Shown piece after piece: positions 16,448 through 25,338 of a stretch of 34,686 bases of DNA (the first letter of the stretch is position 1; every line of letters starts with the position of its first letter). The stretch spans positions 1 to 34,686 of the forward strand of contig CALMYW010000535.1 of assembly GCA_937873665.1 (NCBI GenBank). Reading direction: 5' to 3'. The position numbers and the translations under genes are program-made. A model generated the notes under the pieces. It was not told where the DNA came from. It saw only the letters and a list, made by a program, of their open reading frames with translations, and did not search any database. Source of the DNA: an uncultured Sphingorhabdus sp. (GTDB taxonomy: Bacteria; Pseudomonadota; Alphaproteobacteria; Sphingomonadales; Sphingomonadaceae).

Positions 16448-17506
16448 CTAGTATTCCAACGGCAAAGATATCGTCTTGCCATCCCGTGCAGACAAGTACG
16501 CGGCAATGAGCAGCTCAAGTGACTTCAAGCCTTCACGGCCATCTGTTTCTGGTTCTGCTTTGCCACGCAGTACGTCGATGACATTCTTGTAGTACAGAGG
16601 GTGACCAAAACCGTAGACCGAGGTGGTTTCATAGTTGGCGGTCTGGATTTGCTGGTCGTAATCTTTGGGTTCGTCGAACTGCCAAAGCTGGATGTCGTTG
16701 ACGGCGACGCCGCCCACACGCACGGTGCCCTTTTCGCCCAAGATGGTGATGCTGCCTTCCAGGTTTTTGGGATAGGTGAGCATGGTGACGCTCATGGAGC
16801 CTAACGCACCGTTACGCCATTTGACGTTAAGTACGCCAGTGTCTTCGACTTCAATGTCTCGCGTGGTGCTCATCATGGCCTGCACTTTTTCAACTGGGCC
16901 GATCAGCCAGTCCAGCAGGTCAACGTAGTGGCTGGCCTGGTTCATGAAGGCGCCGCCGTCGAATTCCCAGGTGCCACGCCAGCCGTTGCCTTGGTCGTAG
17001 TAGGCTTGCGGGCGGGTCCAGAACACGTTGAGATGAACCATGTGGATCTTGCCGAAGCGTTTTTCTGTGACGGCACGCTTGAGCAATTGCAAGGTGGTGT
17101 TACGGCGATTCTGTTTGACCACGAACAGCCTGACCCCGGCTTCGTCGCAGGCCTTGACCATGCGCACGCCATCGTACCAACGGGTGGCCATGGGTTTTTC
17201 GGTCATGACATGAACGTTGTGCTTGGCGGCCAGGACGGTTTGGTCGGGGTGGATGCCGCTGGGGGTGCAGAGGGCTACCAGATCGAGTTGCTCTTTTTCG
17301 AGCATTTCTTCCAGGTCGCGGTAGGCCGGGACGTTGTATTTCTCGGCGTGTTCGGCGAGAACAGTCGGGTCAATATCGCAGATGGCGGCCAGTTCCAGTT
17401 CGTCGCCATGTTTTTCGATGGAGCCGAAGTGGTTTTTGGAAATGCGGCCACAACCGACGATGGCGATTCTGATTTTTCGATCTTGTGCAATTACTTCGTT
17501 ATGCAT
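16448..17506 (-). CDS. wbpB: UDP-GlcNAcA 3-dehydrogenase (WbpB/WlbA-like, Gfo/Idh/MocA family)
   Basis: This 352-residue oxidoreductase has an N-terminal NAD-binding Rossmann domain ([15 protein letters not shown], residues 12-26) and the family EKP motif at 103-105 (TEKPMAT, K104). [20 protein letters not shown] matches the catalytic GG...N...HYVD region of WbpB/WlbA. It oxidises C3 of UDP-GlcNAcA; known enzymes recycle NADH by reducing 2-oxoglutarate. The start at 17506 follows GAGGG by a suitable distance; an ATG at 17554 would overlap the epimerase gene. It supplies the keto-sugar for the PIN-WbpE fusion. Confidence 0.92.
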   Translation of the reverse strand: MHNEVIAQDRKIRIAIVGCGRISKNHFGSIEKHGDELELAAICDIDPTVLAEHAEKYNVPAYRDLEEMLEKEQLDLVALCTPSGIHPDQTVLAAKHNVHVMTEKPMATRWYDGVRMVKACDEAGVRLFVVKQNRRNTTLQLLKRAVTEKRFGKIHMVHLNVFWTRPQAYYDQGNGWRGTWEFDGGAFMNQASHYVDLLDWLIGPVEKVQAMMSTTRDIEVEDTGVLNVKWRNGALGSMSVTMLTYPKNLEGSITILGEKGTVRVGGVAVNDIQLWQFDEPKDYDQQIQTANYETTSVYGFGHPLYYKNVIDVLRGKAEPETDGREGLKSLELLIAAYLSARDGKTISLPLEY

Positions 17507-17526
17507 TTTATAACCCTCTATTTTAT

Positions 17527-18651
17527 TTATCTGCCCAGGTGGCCAACATACCATTGCATTGCCTCTGCGAGCCCATCACTTAACCTATGCGTAGGTGAAT
17601 ATGCAAGCAAAGTTTGTCCTTTACTGATATCTGCTAGGGAGTGTCGCACATCGCCCGCGCGGAAGTCGCGATAGACGGGCTGTGCTTCCTTGAGATGCGA
17701 AAATTGACTCGCCAGGTTATCGCGCAGATGGAAGTAGAGTTGGTTGAGGCTGGTGCGGTCGCCGACGGCGACGTTGTAGACCTGGTTGGTGGGGTCGGTG
17801 GCTTCTTGCTGAGGTTGTTCCCTCTCCCCTAGCCCCCCCCCCGGGGGGGGAGGGGGATTTACGGTGGCGGCGAGCAGGTTGGCTTGGACGGTGTTGTCGA
17901 TGTAGCAGAAGTCGCGGCTGGTTTCGCCATCGCCGTTGATGTAGACCGGCTCGTTCTTGATCATGGCGGCAATCCATTTAGGTATCACGGCGGCGTAGGC
18001 GCCGTCCGGGTCTTGGCGACGACCGAAGATGTTGAAGTAGCGCAGGCCGATTGTTTTGAAGCCGTAGGTTTTGGCGAAGACGTCGGCGTAGAGTTCGTTG
18101 ACCAGTTTGGTGACGGCGTAGGGCGAGAGCGGTTTGCCGATTTTGTCTTCGACCTTGGGCAGGTCGGGGTGGTCGCCGTAGGTGGAGCTGCTGGCGGCGT
18201 AGACGAAGCGTTTGACTTTGGCATCGCGTGCCGCAACCAGCATGTTGAGGAAGCCGTCGATGTTGTTTTGGTTTGTGGTGATGGGGTCTTCGATGCTGCG
18301 GGGGACGGAGCCGAGGGCGGCTTGGTGGAGGACGTAGTCGACTGCGGAGGACTGAGGACTGAGTGCTGAGGACTGAGTTGTCCAGTTCATAGCTCGGTTG
18401 CAGTCGTCCAGGTTGCGAATGTCGCCTTTGATGAACTGGAAGTTGGCCCATTGCTCTAAGGTGACGAGGGTTTGGACTTCATCCAGGTTGCGTTGGTGGC
18501 CGGTGCTGAAGTTGTCTAGCCCTACGACGCGCTGGTTGAGTTTGAGCAGGGTTTCTAGCAGGTTGCTGCCGATGAAGCCGGCTACGCCAGTAATGAGCCA
18601 GGTTTGGGGTTGGGCTTGGAGGTGTTGTTTTAGGGATTCATAGGCAGTCAT
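17527..18651 (-). CDS. wbpP: UDP-N-acetylhexosamine (uronic acid) 4-epimerase, WbpP/TviC-like
   Basis: This 374-residue extended SDR has TGVAGFIG at 21-28, AASSSTYGD (about 152-160) and the catalytic Y178-x3-K182 (YAVTK). It matches WbpP/TviC ([46 protein letters not shown]), which interconvert UDP-GlcNAc(A) and UDP-GalNAc(A). The start at 18651 lies 2 bases after wbpA. Two in-frame insertions are odd: residues about 91-103 come from a GAGGACT heptad repeat, and residues about 266-285 (run of five prolines and GGG) come from a GC-rich palindrome. Both sit where loops are expected, so the enzyme may still work. Confidence 0.88.
   Translation of the reverse strand: MTAYESLKQHLQAQPQTWLITGVAGFIGSNLLETLLKLNQRVVGLDNFSTGHQRNLDEVQTLVTLEQWANFQFIKGDIRNLDDCNRAMNWTTQSSALSPQSSAVDYVLHQAALGSVPRSIEDPITTNQNNIDGFLNMLVAARDAKVKRFVYAASSSTYGDHPDLPKVEDKIGKPLSPYAVTKLVNELYADVFAKTYGFKTIGLRYFNIFGRRQDPDGAYAAVIPKWIAAMIKNEPVYINGDGETSRDFCYIDNTVQANLLAATVNPPPPPGGGLGEREQPQQEATDPTNQVYNVAVGDRTSLNQLYFHLRDNLASQFSHLKEAQPVYRDFRAGDVRHSLADISKGQTLLAYSPTHRLSDGLAEAMQWYVGHLGR
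17821..17857. repeat. GC-only palindrome inserted in the wbpP-like gene
   Basis: A run of ten C followed directly by eight G, flanked by CCTCTCCCCTAG on one side and AGGGGGA on the other, forms a near-perfect hairpin. It resembles dispersed CCCTCTCCCC...GGGGAGAGGG palindromes known in many proteobacterial genomes. It is read in frame and gives a proline/glycine-rich insertion in the epimerase. Confidence 0.6.
18347..18374. repeat. Heptanucleotide tandem repeat (GAGGACT)n inside the wbpP-like gene
   Basis: Four heptads in a row read GAGGACT, GAGGACT, GAGTGCT, GAGGACT. They add about 13 residues rich in Ser and Gln ([13 protein letters not shown]) to the epimerase without breaking the frame. 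A degenerate second copy lies at 20344-20378. The type resembles the short tandemly repeated heptamers of cyanobacteria. Confidence 0.7.
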
Positions 18652-18653
18652 GA

Positions 18654-19928
18654 TCACAACCTCAAGTCCGATTCCTGAGCCGACAGGACATACTTCAAGT
18701 CGTAGAGCACTGCAGTGGGCTTGCCCAAAGCCCGAATTGCAGTAGCGCCCATGTCTTTGAACTGGTGGTGTGCGACGGCGAGGATAATGGCGTCGTAGCC
18801 GCCGGTGTTGGCTTTGGCTATGGGCGTAATGCCATATTCGTGCTGCGCTTCTTCGACGGACGCCCAAGGGTCGTACACATGGACGTCGCAGTTGTAGTCT
18901 TTCAGCTCGGCGACGATATCGACGACGCGGGTGTTGCGCAGATCGGGACAGTTTTCCTTGAAGGTGAGACCCATGACCAGCACCTTAGCGCCTTCTACCT
19001 GAATGCGCTTTTTGGTCATCGCCTTGACCAGTTGAGCGACGACATAGGTGCCCATGCTGTCGTTCAAGCGGCGACCAGCCAGGATGATCTCCGGGTGATA
19101 GCCAATGGCTTGAGCCTTGTGGGTGAGATAGTAGGGGTCCACGCCGATACAGTGGCCACCGACCAGACCGGGGCGGAAGGGCAGGAAGTTCCATTTACTA
19201 CCGGCCGCCTTCAGAATGGCCTCGGTGTCGATGCCCATCTTGTTAAAAATAAGAGCCAGTTCGTTGATGAGTGCGATGTTGAGGTCACGCTGGGTGTTTT
19301 CGATGACCTTGGCGGCTTCGGCCACCTTGATGCTGTCAGCCTTGTGGGTCCCCGCGGTGATGATCTCGTTGTATAGCGCATCAACTAGATCGGCGATTTC
19401 AGGTGTCGAACCAGCTGTCACCTTTTTGATGGTGGTGACACGGTGTTCTTTGTCGCCGGGATTGATACGCTCCGGACTGTAGCCGCAGTAGAAGTCATGG
19501 TTGAACTTAAGGCCTGAATGTTTTTCAAGCACGGGTACGCAGTCCTCTTCGGTACAGCCAGGGTAGACGGTGGATTCGTAAATGACGATATCGCCCTTTT
19601 TGAGTGCCTTGCCGACGGTTTCACTGGCTTTGATGAGAGGCGTGAGGTCCGGGCGCTTGTATTCGTCGATGGGGGTGGGTACGGTGACGATGTAGCAGTT
19701 GCAAGCACGCAGGTCGTCGAGGTTGGTGGTGTAGCTGAGGTGCTTGGCGGCAGTGAGTTCTTCTTGGGTGGTCTCAAGGGTGAAGTCGTTACCGGCTTTG
19801 AGTTCGTCGATACGGCGTTGGTTTATGTCGAAACCGACTACGGGGCGTTTGCGACCGAATTCGACAGCAAGCGGGAGGCCAACATAACCTAGGCCGACGA
19901 TGGATAACTTAATGTCCTCTAAATTCAC
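18654..19928 (-). CDS. wbpA: UDP-N-acetyl-D-glucosamine 6-dehydrogenase (WbpA/TviB-like)
   Basis: This 424-residue enzyme of the UDP-glucose/GDP-mannose dehydrogenase family oxidises C6 of UDP-GlcNAc (or UDP-GalNAc) to the uronic acid in two NAD+-dependent steps. N-terminal NAD motif: [18 protein letters not shown]. Also seen are [29 protein letters not shown], and the catalytic cysteine C260 in [12 protein letters not shown]. The C-terminal domain has [20 protein letters not shown] prefer the GTG start at 19928, which gives the usual [12 protein letters not shown] opening and has AAGGT upstream; a TTG at 19949 would add seven residues. It is the first enzyme gene after the regulator and feeds both the WbpB-E-D branch and the WbpP branch. 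Confidence 0.93.
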   Translation of the reverse strand: MNLEDIKLSIVGLGYVGLPLAVEFGRKRPVVGFDINQRRIDELKAGNDFTLETTQEELTAAKHLSYTTNLDDLRACNCYIVTVPTPIDEYKRPDLTPLIKASETVGKALKKGDIVIYESTVYPGCTEEDCVPVLEKHSGLKFNHDFYCGYSPERINPGDKEHRVTTIKKVTAGSTPEIADLVDALYNEIITAGTHKADSIKVAEAAKVIENTQRDLNIALINELALIFNKMGIDTEAILKAAGSKWNFLPFRPGLVGGHCIGVDPYYLTHKAQAIGYHPEIILAGRRLNDSMGTYVVAQLVKAMTKKRIQVEGAKVLVMGLTFKENCPDLRNTRVVDIVAELKDYNCDVHVYDPWASVEEAQHEYGITPIAKANTGGYDAIILAVAHHQFKDMGATAIRALGKPTAVLYDLKYVLSAQESDLRL

Positions 19929-19965
19929 GATAACTACCTTTTCTAACAAATTGATTGCTCAAGAA

Positions 19966-20337
19966 TTAGCGTGAGGCATTTTTGAGCCCACTGGGCTCTT
20001 CCTCGCCCACTTCAGCCTTCAACGCCTCAATCTCCACCTTCAAGGCGTCGTACTCTTCCATCTTGCGTTTCAGAAACCGGCTGGTCAGCGCCACCTTTTC
20101 GACAATACCCTGGGGTGTGAGCAGGTAGACGTACTTGAACTTGTTCTTGCTCTTCTGGAAGTTGCCCATCTTCACAAAGCCCTTGTCGATAAGGGCTTTG
20201 AGGCAGTAGTTGAGCCCGCCCACGCTCATGCCGAGCATCTCGGCCAGCTCGCGCTGGGTCAGGTCCGGGTTGTCTTGCAAGATTCGCATGATCCGGAAAT
20301 GGGTGTCTTCCTGGATATTGGCTTGGCGGCTGGTCAT
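19966..20337 (-). CDS. MarR-family EPS-associated transcriptional regulator
   Basis: This is a 123-residue protein. A winged helix-turn-helix occupies residues about 10-90 (FRIMRILQDNPDLTQRELAE, MLGMSVGGLNYCLKALIDKG, YLLTPQGIVEKVALTSRFLK). The C-terminus is a short coiled coil (KRKMEEYDALKVEIEALKAE). It matches the small MarR-like regulators found at the head of exopolysaccharide/O-antigen operons. It is the first gene after the ops element and precedes wbpA by 37 bases, so it may control its own operon. Effector and binding site are unknown. Confidence 0.85.
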   Translation of the reverse strand: MTSRQANIQEDTHFRIMRILQDNPDLTQRELAEMLGMSVGGLNYCLKALIDKGFVKMGNFQKSKNKFKYVYLLTPQGIVEKVALTSRFLKRKMEEYDALKVEIEALKAEVGEEEPSGLKNASR

Positions 20338-20343
20338 AGGGAT

Positions 20344-20378
20344 GAGTATTGAGGACTAAGGGCTTAGGACTGAGTGTT
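20344..20378. repeat. Degenerate heptanucleotide repeat upstream of the regulator
   Basis: Five heptads read GAGTATT, GAGGACT, AAGGGCT, TAGGACT, GAGTGTT. This is the same repeat type as at 18347-18374, here lying between the ops element and the start codon of the regulator, in the untranslated leader. Confidence 0.55.
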
Positions 20379-20383
20379 TCGGG

Positions 20384-20395
20384 CACGCTACCGCC
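20384..20395 (-). promoter_or_regulatory. ops element (RfaH recruitment site) in the operon leader
   Basis: The minus strand reads GGCGGTAGCGTG, an exact match to the 12-base ops element of Escherichia coli polysaccharide operons. At ops sites the paused RNA polymerase exposes this sequence and recruits RfaH, a NusG paralogue that suppresses termination in long operons. It lies 46 bases upstream of the first gene of a roughly 20 kb operon and in the right orientation, which makes chance unlikely. The rest of a JUMPstart sequence is not recognisable. Confidence 0.75.
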
Positions 20396-20545
20396 ATGCC
20401 GTGTCACGATCGGCTGGCGCGGTCTAGGGTGTAACGAAGTAGAAAGATGTAGCGCACTTCCGTAAGAAGTCGAACGAGTCTACCGCAGAACCGCCTTCAG
20501 TTCGAGATCTGAACGGAATTAATTTTCGAATCAAGAACAGATCGG

Positions 20546-20568
20546 GGGCTGCGCCGTGGTGGCGCCCG
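20546..20568 (-). terminator. Possible hairpin downstream of the parB-like gene
   Basis: A GC-rich stem (GCGCC, loop GTGGT, GGCGC, extended by GGGC/CCG) begins four bases after the stop of the parB-like gene. There is no T-run after it, so intrinsic termination is uncertain. The 20396-20571 stretch should also contain the promoter of the polysaccharide operon; I see no convincing -35/-10 pair. Confidence 0.3.
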
Positions 20569-20571
20569 TCT

Positions 20572-21460
20572 TCAGAGCCCGGTGGCGGCCTCCTCCTGGG
20601 CCGCTTCGGCGGTCTCGGCCTGCTGCTGTTGCACGGCTTCTTCCATGCTGACGGTGTTCACCACCAGTTCCAGGTGAGTCAAGATTTCGGGCTCGTGGCG
20701 GCCGATGTAGCTCTTGACGGCCTCGTTGGCCAGCAGCTTGGTGAGGTAGCCCTTGGCCACCACCAGGTTGAGCAGGTCTGATCCGTAGTTGGATTCTGCC
20801 TCCTGGTACTTTTCCTGCACTTGGTTCATCTCCTTCTCCAGCTTTTCGATCTGCTCGATGGGTGCAGTCTTCTTCTCACGCTCGGCCGGCTTCACGTCGG
20901 TGCGCTGCTCGGGCGGCGTGGCCTTGAGCAATGCCTCGGCATGCGCCACGGTGATGGTGTTGCTGGCAATCATCAATTCCACCGCCTCCACCTGGCGGGC
21001 GGCCTTCATGTTGCGCAGGATGCGCGTGACGTCCGGGGTGAACTGTTTGTCTTGCAGCAGCTCGATCGCCTCGGGGCAGATGCCTTCGAGCAGGTTGATG
21101 CGCCGGTTGATGGAACTGAGGTTGACGTTGAAGGCCCGGGCCAGGCGCTCCTTGCTCACGCCCCGGTCGATGGCGCGGCGGATCATGTAGTGTTCCTGGA
21201 TGGTCGAGAGCCGGTTGACCCGGTGGTTGTAGGTGTAGGTCTCGTCGTCTTTGGCAAACAGGCACGGGGCTTCGTGCAGGCCCAGCTCCTTCAGAGCCAG
21301 GACGCGCAAATGGCCGTCCAGCAGCAGGTATTCGGACTTCTTGGTATCGGGTTGCAGGATGGACAGGGGTTCGATCAGCCCGACTTCGTTGATGCTGGAG
21401 ACGATCTGCTTGTACTTGCGGGTGCTCATCACGCCGTCGGGCACTTTCTTGCTGGGCAAC
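20572..21460 (-). pseudogene. ParB/RepB-like partition or transcription protein, C-terminal part (split by IS3)
   Basis: This is the downstream part of a ParB-type gene whose first 62 codons lie at 22779-22964. The part encodes about 294 residues: PSKKVPDGVMSTRKYKQIVS, GLIEPLSIL, LLLDGHLRVLALKELG (ParB/Srx nucleotide-binding fold with D-GH-R), then an HTH with GVSKERLARAFNVNLSSINR, and a RepB-like C-terminal region ending in a Gln/Glu/Ala-rich tail. ParB-type proteins bind centromere-like sites and help segregate plasmids or integrative elements. An IS3 element interrupts the frame. Without it, and with one target-duplication copy removed, the frame joins exactly to give about 356 residues. 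Confidence 0.85.
21457..21460. repeat. Target-site duplication CAAC (second copy 22779-22782)
   Basis: CAAC lies directly outside both ends of the IS3 element (21457-21460 and 22779-22782). Removing the element and one copy restores the parB-like reading frame (...CAG CTG TTG CCC AGC AAG...). Confidence 0.85.
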
Positions 21461-21499
21461 TGAACCGCCCCGGGAATCGTGGAGGCTGTTTGGTTTAAG

Positions 21500-22728
<1,229 letters not shown>

Positions 22729-22778
22729 CGCTCAATCCTCTCAGAGAAATGAGCCTCCTCAAAAACCGGGGCGGTTCA

Positions 22779-22964
22779 CAACAGCTGATCCAGCGGCACC
22801 TGGTAAGTTTCCAGCTCAAAGCCAAGCAGGGTGTTGAGCGGGGCGGTAGGCAGATTGGGGCCGTCGTGGCCGCCGTCACCATAGCCGGGCTGGTAGATGC
22901 CGGGATACATCTCGGTGAGGTAGTTGCGCGGGTTCGGCTGCATGGGGTTTCTGGCCACGTTCAT
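22779..22964 (-). pseudogene. ParB/RepB-like protein, N-terminal part (split by IS3)
   Basis: This is the first 62 codons of the gene interrupted at 21461-22778. It starts MNVARNPMQPNPRNYLTEMY and ends ELETYQVPLDQLL, which joins in frame to PSKKVPDGV of the downstream part. Its start overlaps the stop of another gene by 4 bases (ATGA), so the parB-like gene was the second gene of an older operon. In the present sequence translation stops within the IS. Confidence 0.8.
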
Positions 22965-23065
22965 GTCGCGGCTCTTTCGGGGTCGGGGGTGGTCGGTGTC
23001 ATCGGGTTGGTGGCGTTGCCCAGTGTGTTGATCTGCTCGGCCAGGTACACGTCGGATCGCCTTGT
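22961..23065 (-). pseudogene. C-terminal fragment of an unidentified gene upstream of parB
   Basis: The last 35 codons of a minus-strand frame remain (DVYLAEQINTLGNATNPMTP, then TTPDPERAAT and stop). It ends by ATGA overlap with the parB-like start. Its 5' part is missing beyond 23065, where the terminal repeat of the next IS begins. The fragment is too short to identify; a second partition-type gene is possible. Confidence 0.45.
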
Positions 23066-24739
23066 TGTCAACGCCGGTCGAAATTTCCTAGGGGGGGGGT
23101 GCGGCTAAAAACTTGGACTACCTTGGAGGTAGTTGATGTATTCATACGAAGATCGGTTTCGGGCCGTAAAGCTCTATATCAAGCTCGGGAAACGCGCGTC
23201 TGTTGCTGTTCGTCAGCTAGGCTACCCGACGAAGAAGTCCCTGATTTATTGGTACCGTGAATACGAGCGCAGTCGTGAGTTGCGCGTGGGCTACTCTCGC
23301 GTTTCACACAAGTTTTCTGCCCATCAGAAGCAGGCAGCCGTTCAGCACTACCTGGATCATGGCCGGTGCATTGCATGGACCGTTCGAGACTTGGGATACC
23401 CGAATCGAGGAACTCTCGCAGCATGGCTCGACGAATTGCGCCCCTCGGAACGCCAACGTCTTGTCGGCAGGGCTCCAAGTGTGCCGCGCACTGCGGAGTT
23501 AAAGAAGAAGGCCGTGATTGACCTCTGTACTCGGCAGGCCAGTGCTGAGGCTATCGCGCAGGAATTGTCGGTATGCAGGCCAACGTTGTACAACTGGAAG
23601 AATCAACTTCTTGGTCCTGAAGCTCCTGCATCTATGAAACGCCAGAAACCATCAACGCCCGCTGCGGATGAAGCCCAGCTAACCGATCTGCAACAGCAGG
23701 TGGAATCGCTGCAAAACGATATCCGACGCTTACAGCTTGAGCAGGACCTATTGAAGAAGGCTAATGAACTCCTAAAAAAAGGCCTGGGCGTCAACCTGCA
23801 GGACCTGGGCAATCGGGACAAGACCCTGCTGGTTGACGCCCTGAAACACACTTATTCGCTTGTGGAGCTTCTGGTCAAGTTGGGTCTGGCACGCAGCTCG
23901 TACTTCTACCACTGCTCGCGGCTACGCATGCCCGATAAGTATGCAAATGCACGGCAAGCCCTTGCGGAAGTCTTCCACAGCAATCACCGTTGTTATGGTT
24001 ACCGGCGCATGCGGGCAGCATTGCGCAGACGTCAGCTTCACATATCCGAGAAGGTTGTCCAACGCCTTATGAAACAGGAATGTCTGTTCGTCGCTGGCCG
24101 TCGCAGGCGCCGATACGGATCCTACATGGGGGAGATCAGTCCGGCGCCAGAGAACCTCCTCAATCGGGATTTCCAGGCCGCAGCTCCCAACCAAAAGTGG
24201 CTTACAGACATCACGGAATTCCAGATTTCTTCGGGCAAAGTTTATCTGTCGCCCATAATCGACTGCTTCGACGGTCTGGTGGTGAGTTGGACAATTGGCA
24301 CTCGTCCTGACTCGGATCTGGTGAACACCATGCTGGACGCCGCGATTGCCACGGTCACAGAGAAGGAGGCTCGCCCGATTGTTCATTCTGATCGGGGAGG
24401 CCACTACCGATGGCCAGGATGGCTCAAACGGGTCGACGAAGCACACCTCATTCGATCCATGTCCCGCAAAGGTTGCTCGCCCGATAATGCAGCCTGCGAG
24501 GGATTCTTTGGAAGACTCAAGACTGAGATGTTCTACAACACCAACTGGCAGGACGTTTCAATTGATGACTTCATACAGTCGGTTGATTCGTATATCCGGT
24601 GGTACAACGAAAAACGGATCAAGGTTTCTCTTGGTTCGCTCAGCCCATTGGAGTACCGGGCAAGCCTTGGAATTTACGTTTAACCAGTCCAAGTTTTACG
24701 CCGCACCCCCCTATGGGGAAATTTCGACCGGCGTTGACA
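23066..24739 (+). mobile_element. IS3-family element with a single long transposase gene (about 1674 bp)
   Basis: The two ends are extended inverted repeats. Both begin TGTCAACGCCGGTCGAAATT and continue with a G-rich run, TGCGGC and (T/A)AAACTTGGACT. The element holds one uninterrupted 515-residue transposase. No target duplication is seen (left flank ends CTTGT, right flank starts GCTCA), and the flanks belong to unrelated genes, so it probably sits at a rearrangement junction. Confidence 0.85.
23136..24683 (+). CDS. IS3-family transposase, single-ORF type
   Basis: This 515-residue transposase has two N-terminal HTH segments (FRAVKLYIKLGKRASVAVRQ; AVQHYLDHGRCIAWTVRDLG) and a third HTH (ASAEAIAQELSVCRPTLYNW). 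A long leucine-zipper stretch follows (LTDLQQQVESLQNDIRRLQL, EQDLLKKANELLKKGLGV), then the DDE core: KWLTDITEFQ (D), IVHSDRGGHY (D), SPDNAACEGFFGRLKTE (E). Most IS3 elements split orfA and orfB; here they form one frame without slippage. The ATG at 23136 is preceded by GGAGGT at good spacing; a TTG at 23133 is also possible. Confidence 0.92.
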   Translation: MYSYEDRFRAVKLYIKLGKRASVAVRQLGYPTKKSLIYWYREYERSRELRVGYSRVSHKFSAHQKQAAVQHYLDHGRCIAWTVRDLGYPNRGTLAAWLDELRPSERQRLVGRAPSVPRTAELKKKAVIDLCTRQASAEAIAQELSVCRPTLYNWKNQLLGPEAPASMKRQKPSTPAADEAQLTDLQQQVESLQNDIRRLQLEQDLLKKANELLKKGLGVNLQDLGNRDKTLLVDALKHTYSLVELLVKLGLARSSYFYHCSRLRMPDKYANARQALAEVFHSNHRCYGYRRMRAALRRRQLHISEKVVQRLMKQECLFVAGRRRRRYGSYMGEISPAPENLLNRDFQAAAPNQKWLTDITEFQISSGKVYLSPIIDCFDGLVVSWTIGTRPDSDLVNTMLDAAIATVTEKEARPIVHSDRGGHYRWPGWLKRVDEAHLIRSMSRKGCSPDNAACEGFFGRLKTEMFYNTNWQDVSIDDFIQSVDSYIRWYNEKRIKVSLGSLSPLEYRASLGIYV

Positions 24740-24823
24740 GCTCAAGACGGATTCAAGGTCAGCCTGGTCAAGCTTTGCCAATGGTTGGAGATGCCCCGGC
24801 GCACGGTGTACTACCGCCTGGCA
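24740..24823 (+). pseudogene. Fragment of another IS3-family transposase (orfB N-terminus)
   Basis: The plus strand encodes QDGFKVSLVKLCQWLEMPRR followed by TVYYRLA, the usual start of an IS3 orfB. It begins at the outer edge of the complete IS and ends where the IS630 fragment begins. It differs from both other IS3 elements in the window, so it is the trace of a third one. Confidence 0.7.
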
Positions 24824-25338
24824 CTAGCTCTTCTCGTCCACGCAAATGACCAAGGCGTTGTCCGGCGGGCTCAGGTACAGGCCCACCACATCGCGCCGCT
24901 TCTCGATGAAGAACGGGTCGGTGGACAGCTTGATTCTCTCGGTGCGATGCGGCTGAAGACCGAACAGCTGGAGTACCGCTGCACGCTGGTCTTGGAGATG
25001 CCGGTTTCGGCGGCCACTGTGTGCGCGCTCCAATGCGTGGAGCCGTTCGCCGGCCTGATGTGCAGCGAGGTCTTGATCAATTGCTCCACGCGTTCATAGT
25101 CGATCGTGTGAGGCCCGCCCGGGTGAACATCGGCATAGAGGCCGGCGGTGCGCCGCTCGACGAACCGCTTGCGCCACTTGCCCACCGTGGCCTTGGTCAG
25201 ATACAACCGCTGGGCAATCGAAAGGTTGGCCTCACCATCAGCACTGCTCAGAGCAGCCGGGCGCGAGCGGCTTCGGGCGAACGACACCATTTGCGAGCGC
25301 TCCTCGTTCGACAACACCAAATCAGCCTTCTGGAGCAT
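24824..25338 (-). pseudogene. IS630-family transposase, frameshifted and truncated
   Basis: The minus strand starts MLQKADLVLSNEERSQMVSF, with GAGGAG upstream, and shows the IS630 HTH region (IAQRLYLTKATVGKWRKRFV) and [20 protein letters not shown]. After VQRY the frame shifts by one base (a T seems lost) and continues in another frame as [20 protein letters not shown], then [20 protein letters not shown] and CVDEKS, where it is cut. About ten residues are also missing near residue 28 relative to the family. Only the first DDE aspartate (CVDEKS) remains, so the gene is dead. Confidence 0.8.

Noticed and set aside
17821..17857. Rho-independent terminator inside wbpP
   Set aside because: The hairpin has no T-run and lies within an intact reading frame; a dispersed palindrome insertion explains it better.
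24599..25099. 166-codon plus-strand frame spanning the IS3 fragment and IS630 region
   Set aside because: Only its IS3 orfB piece (24740-24823) is recognisable; the rest is antisense to the IS630 pseudogene and to the end of the complete IS.
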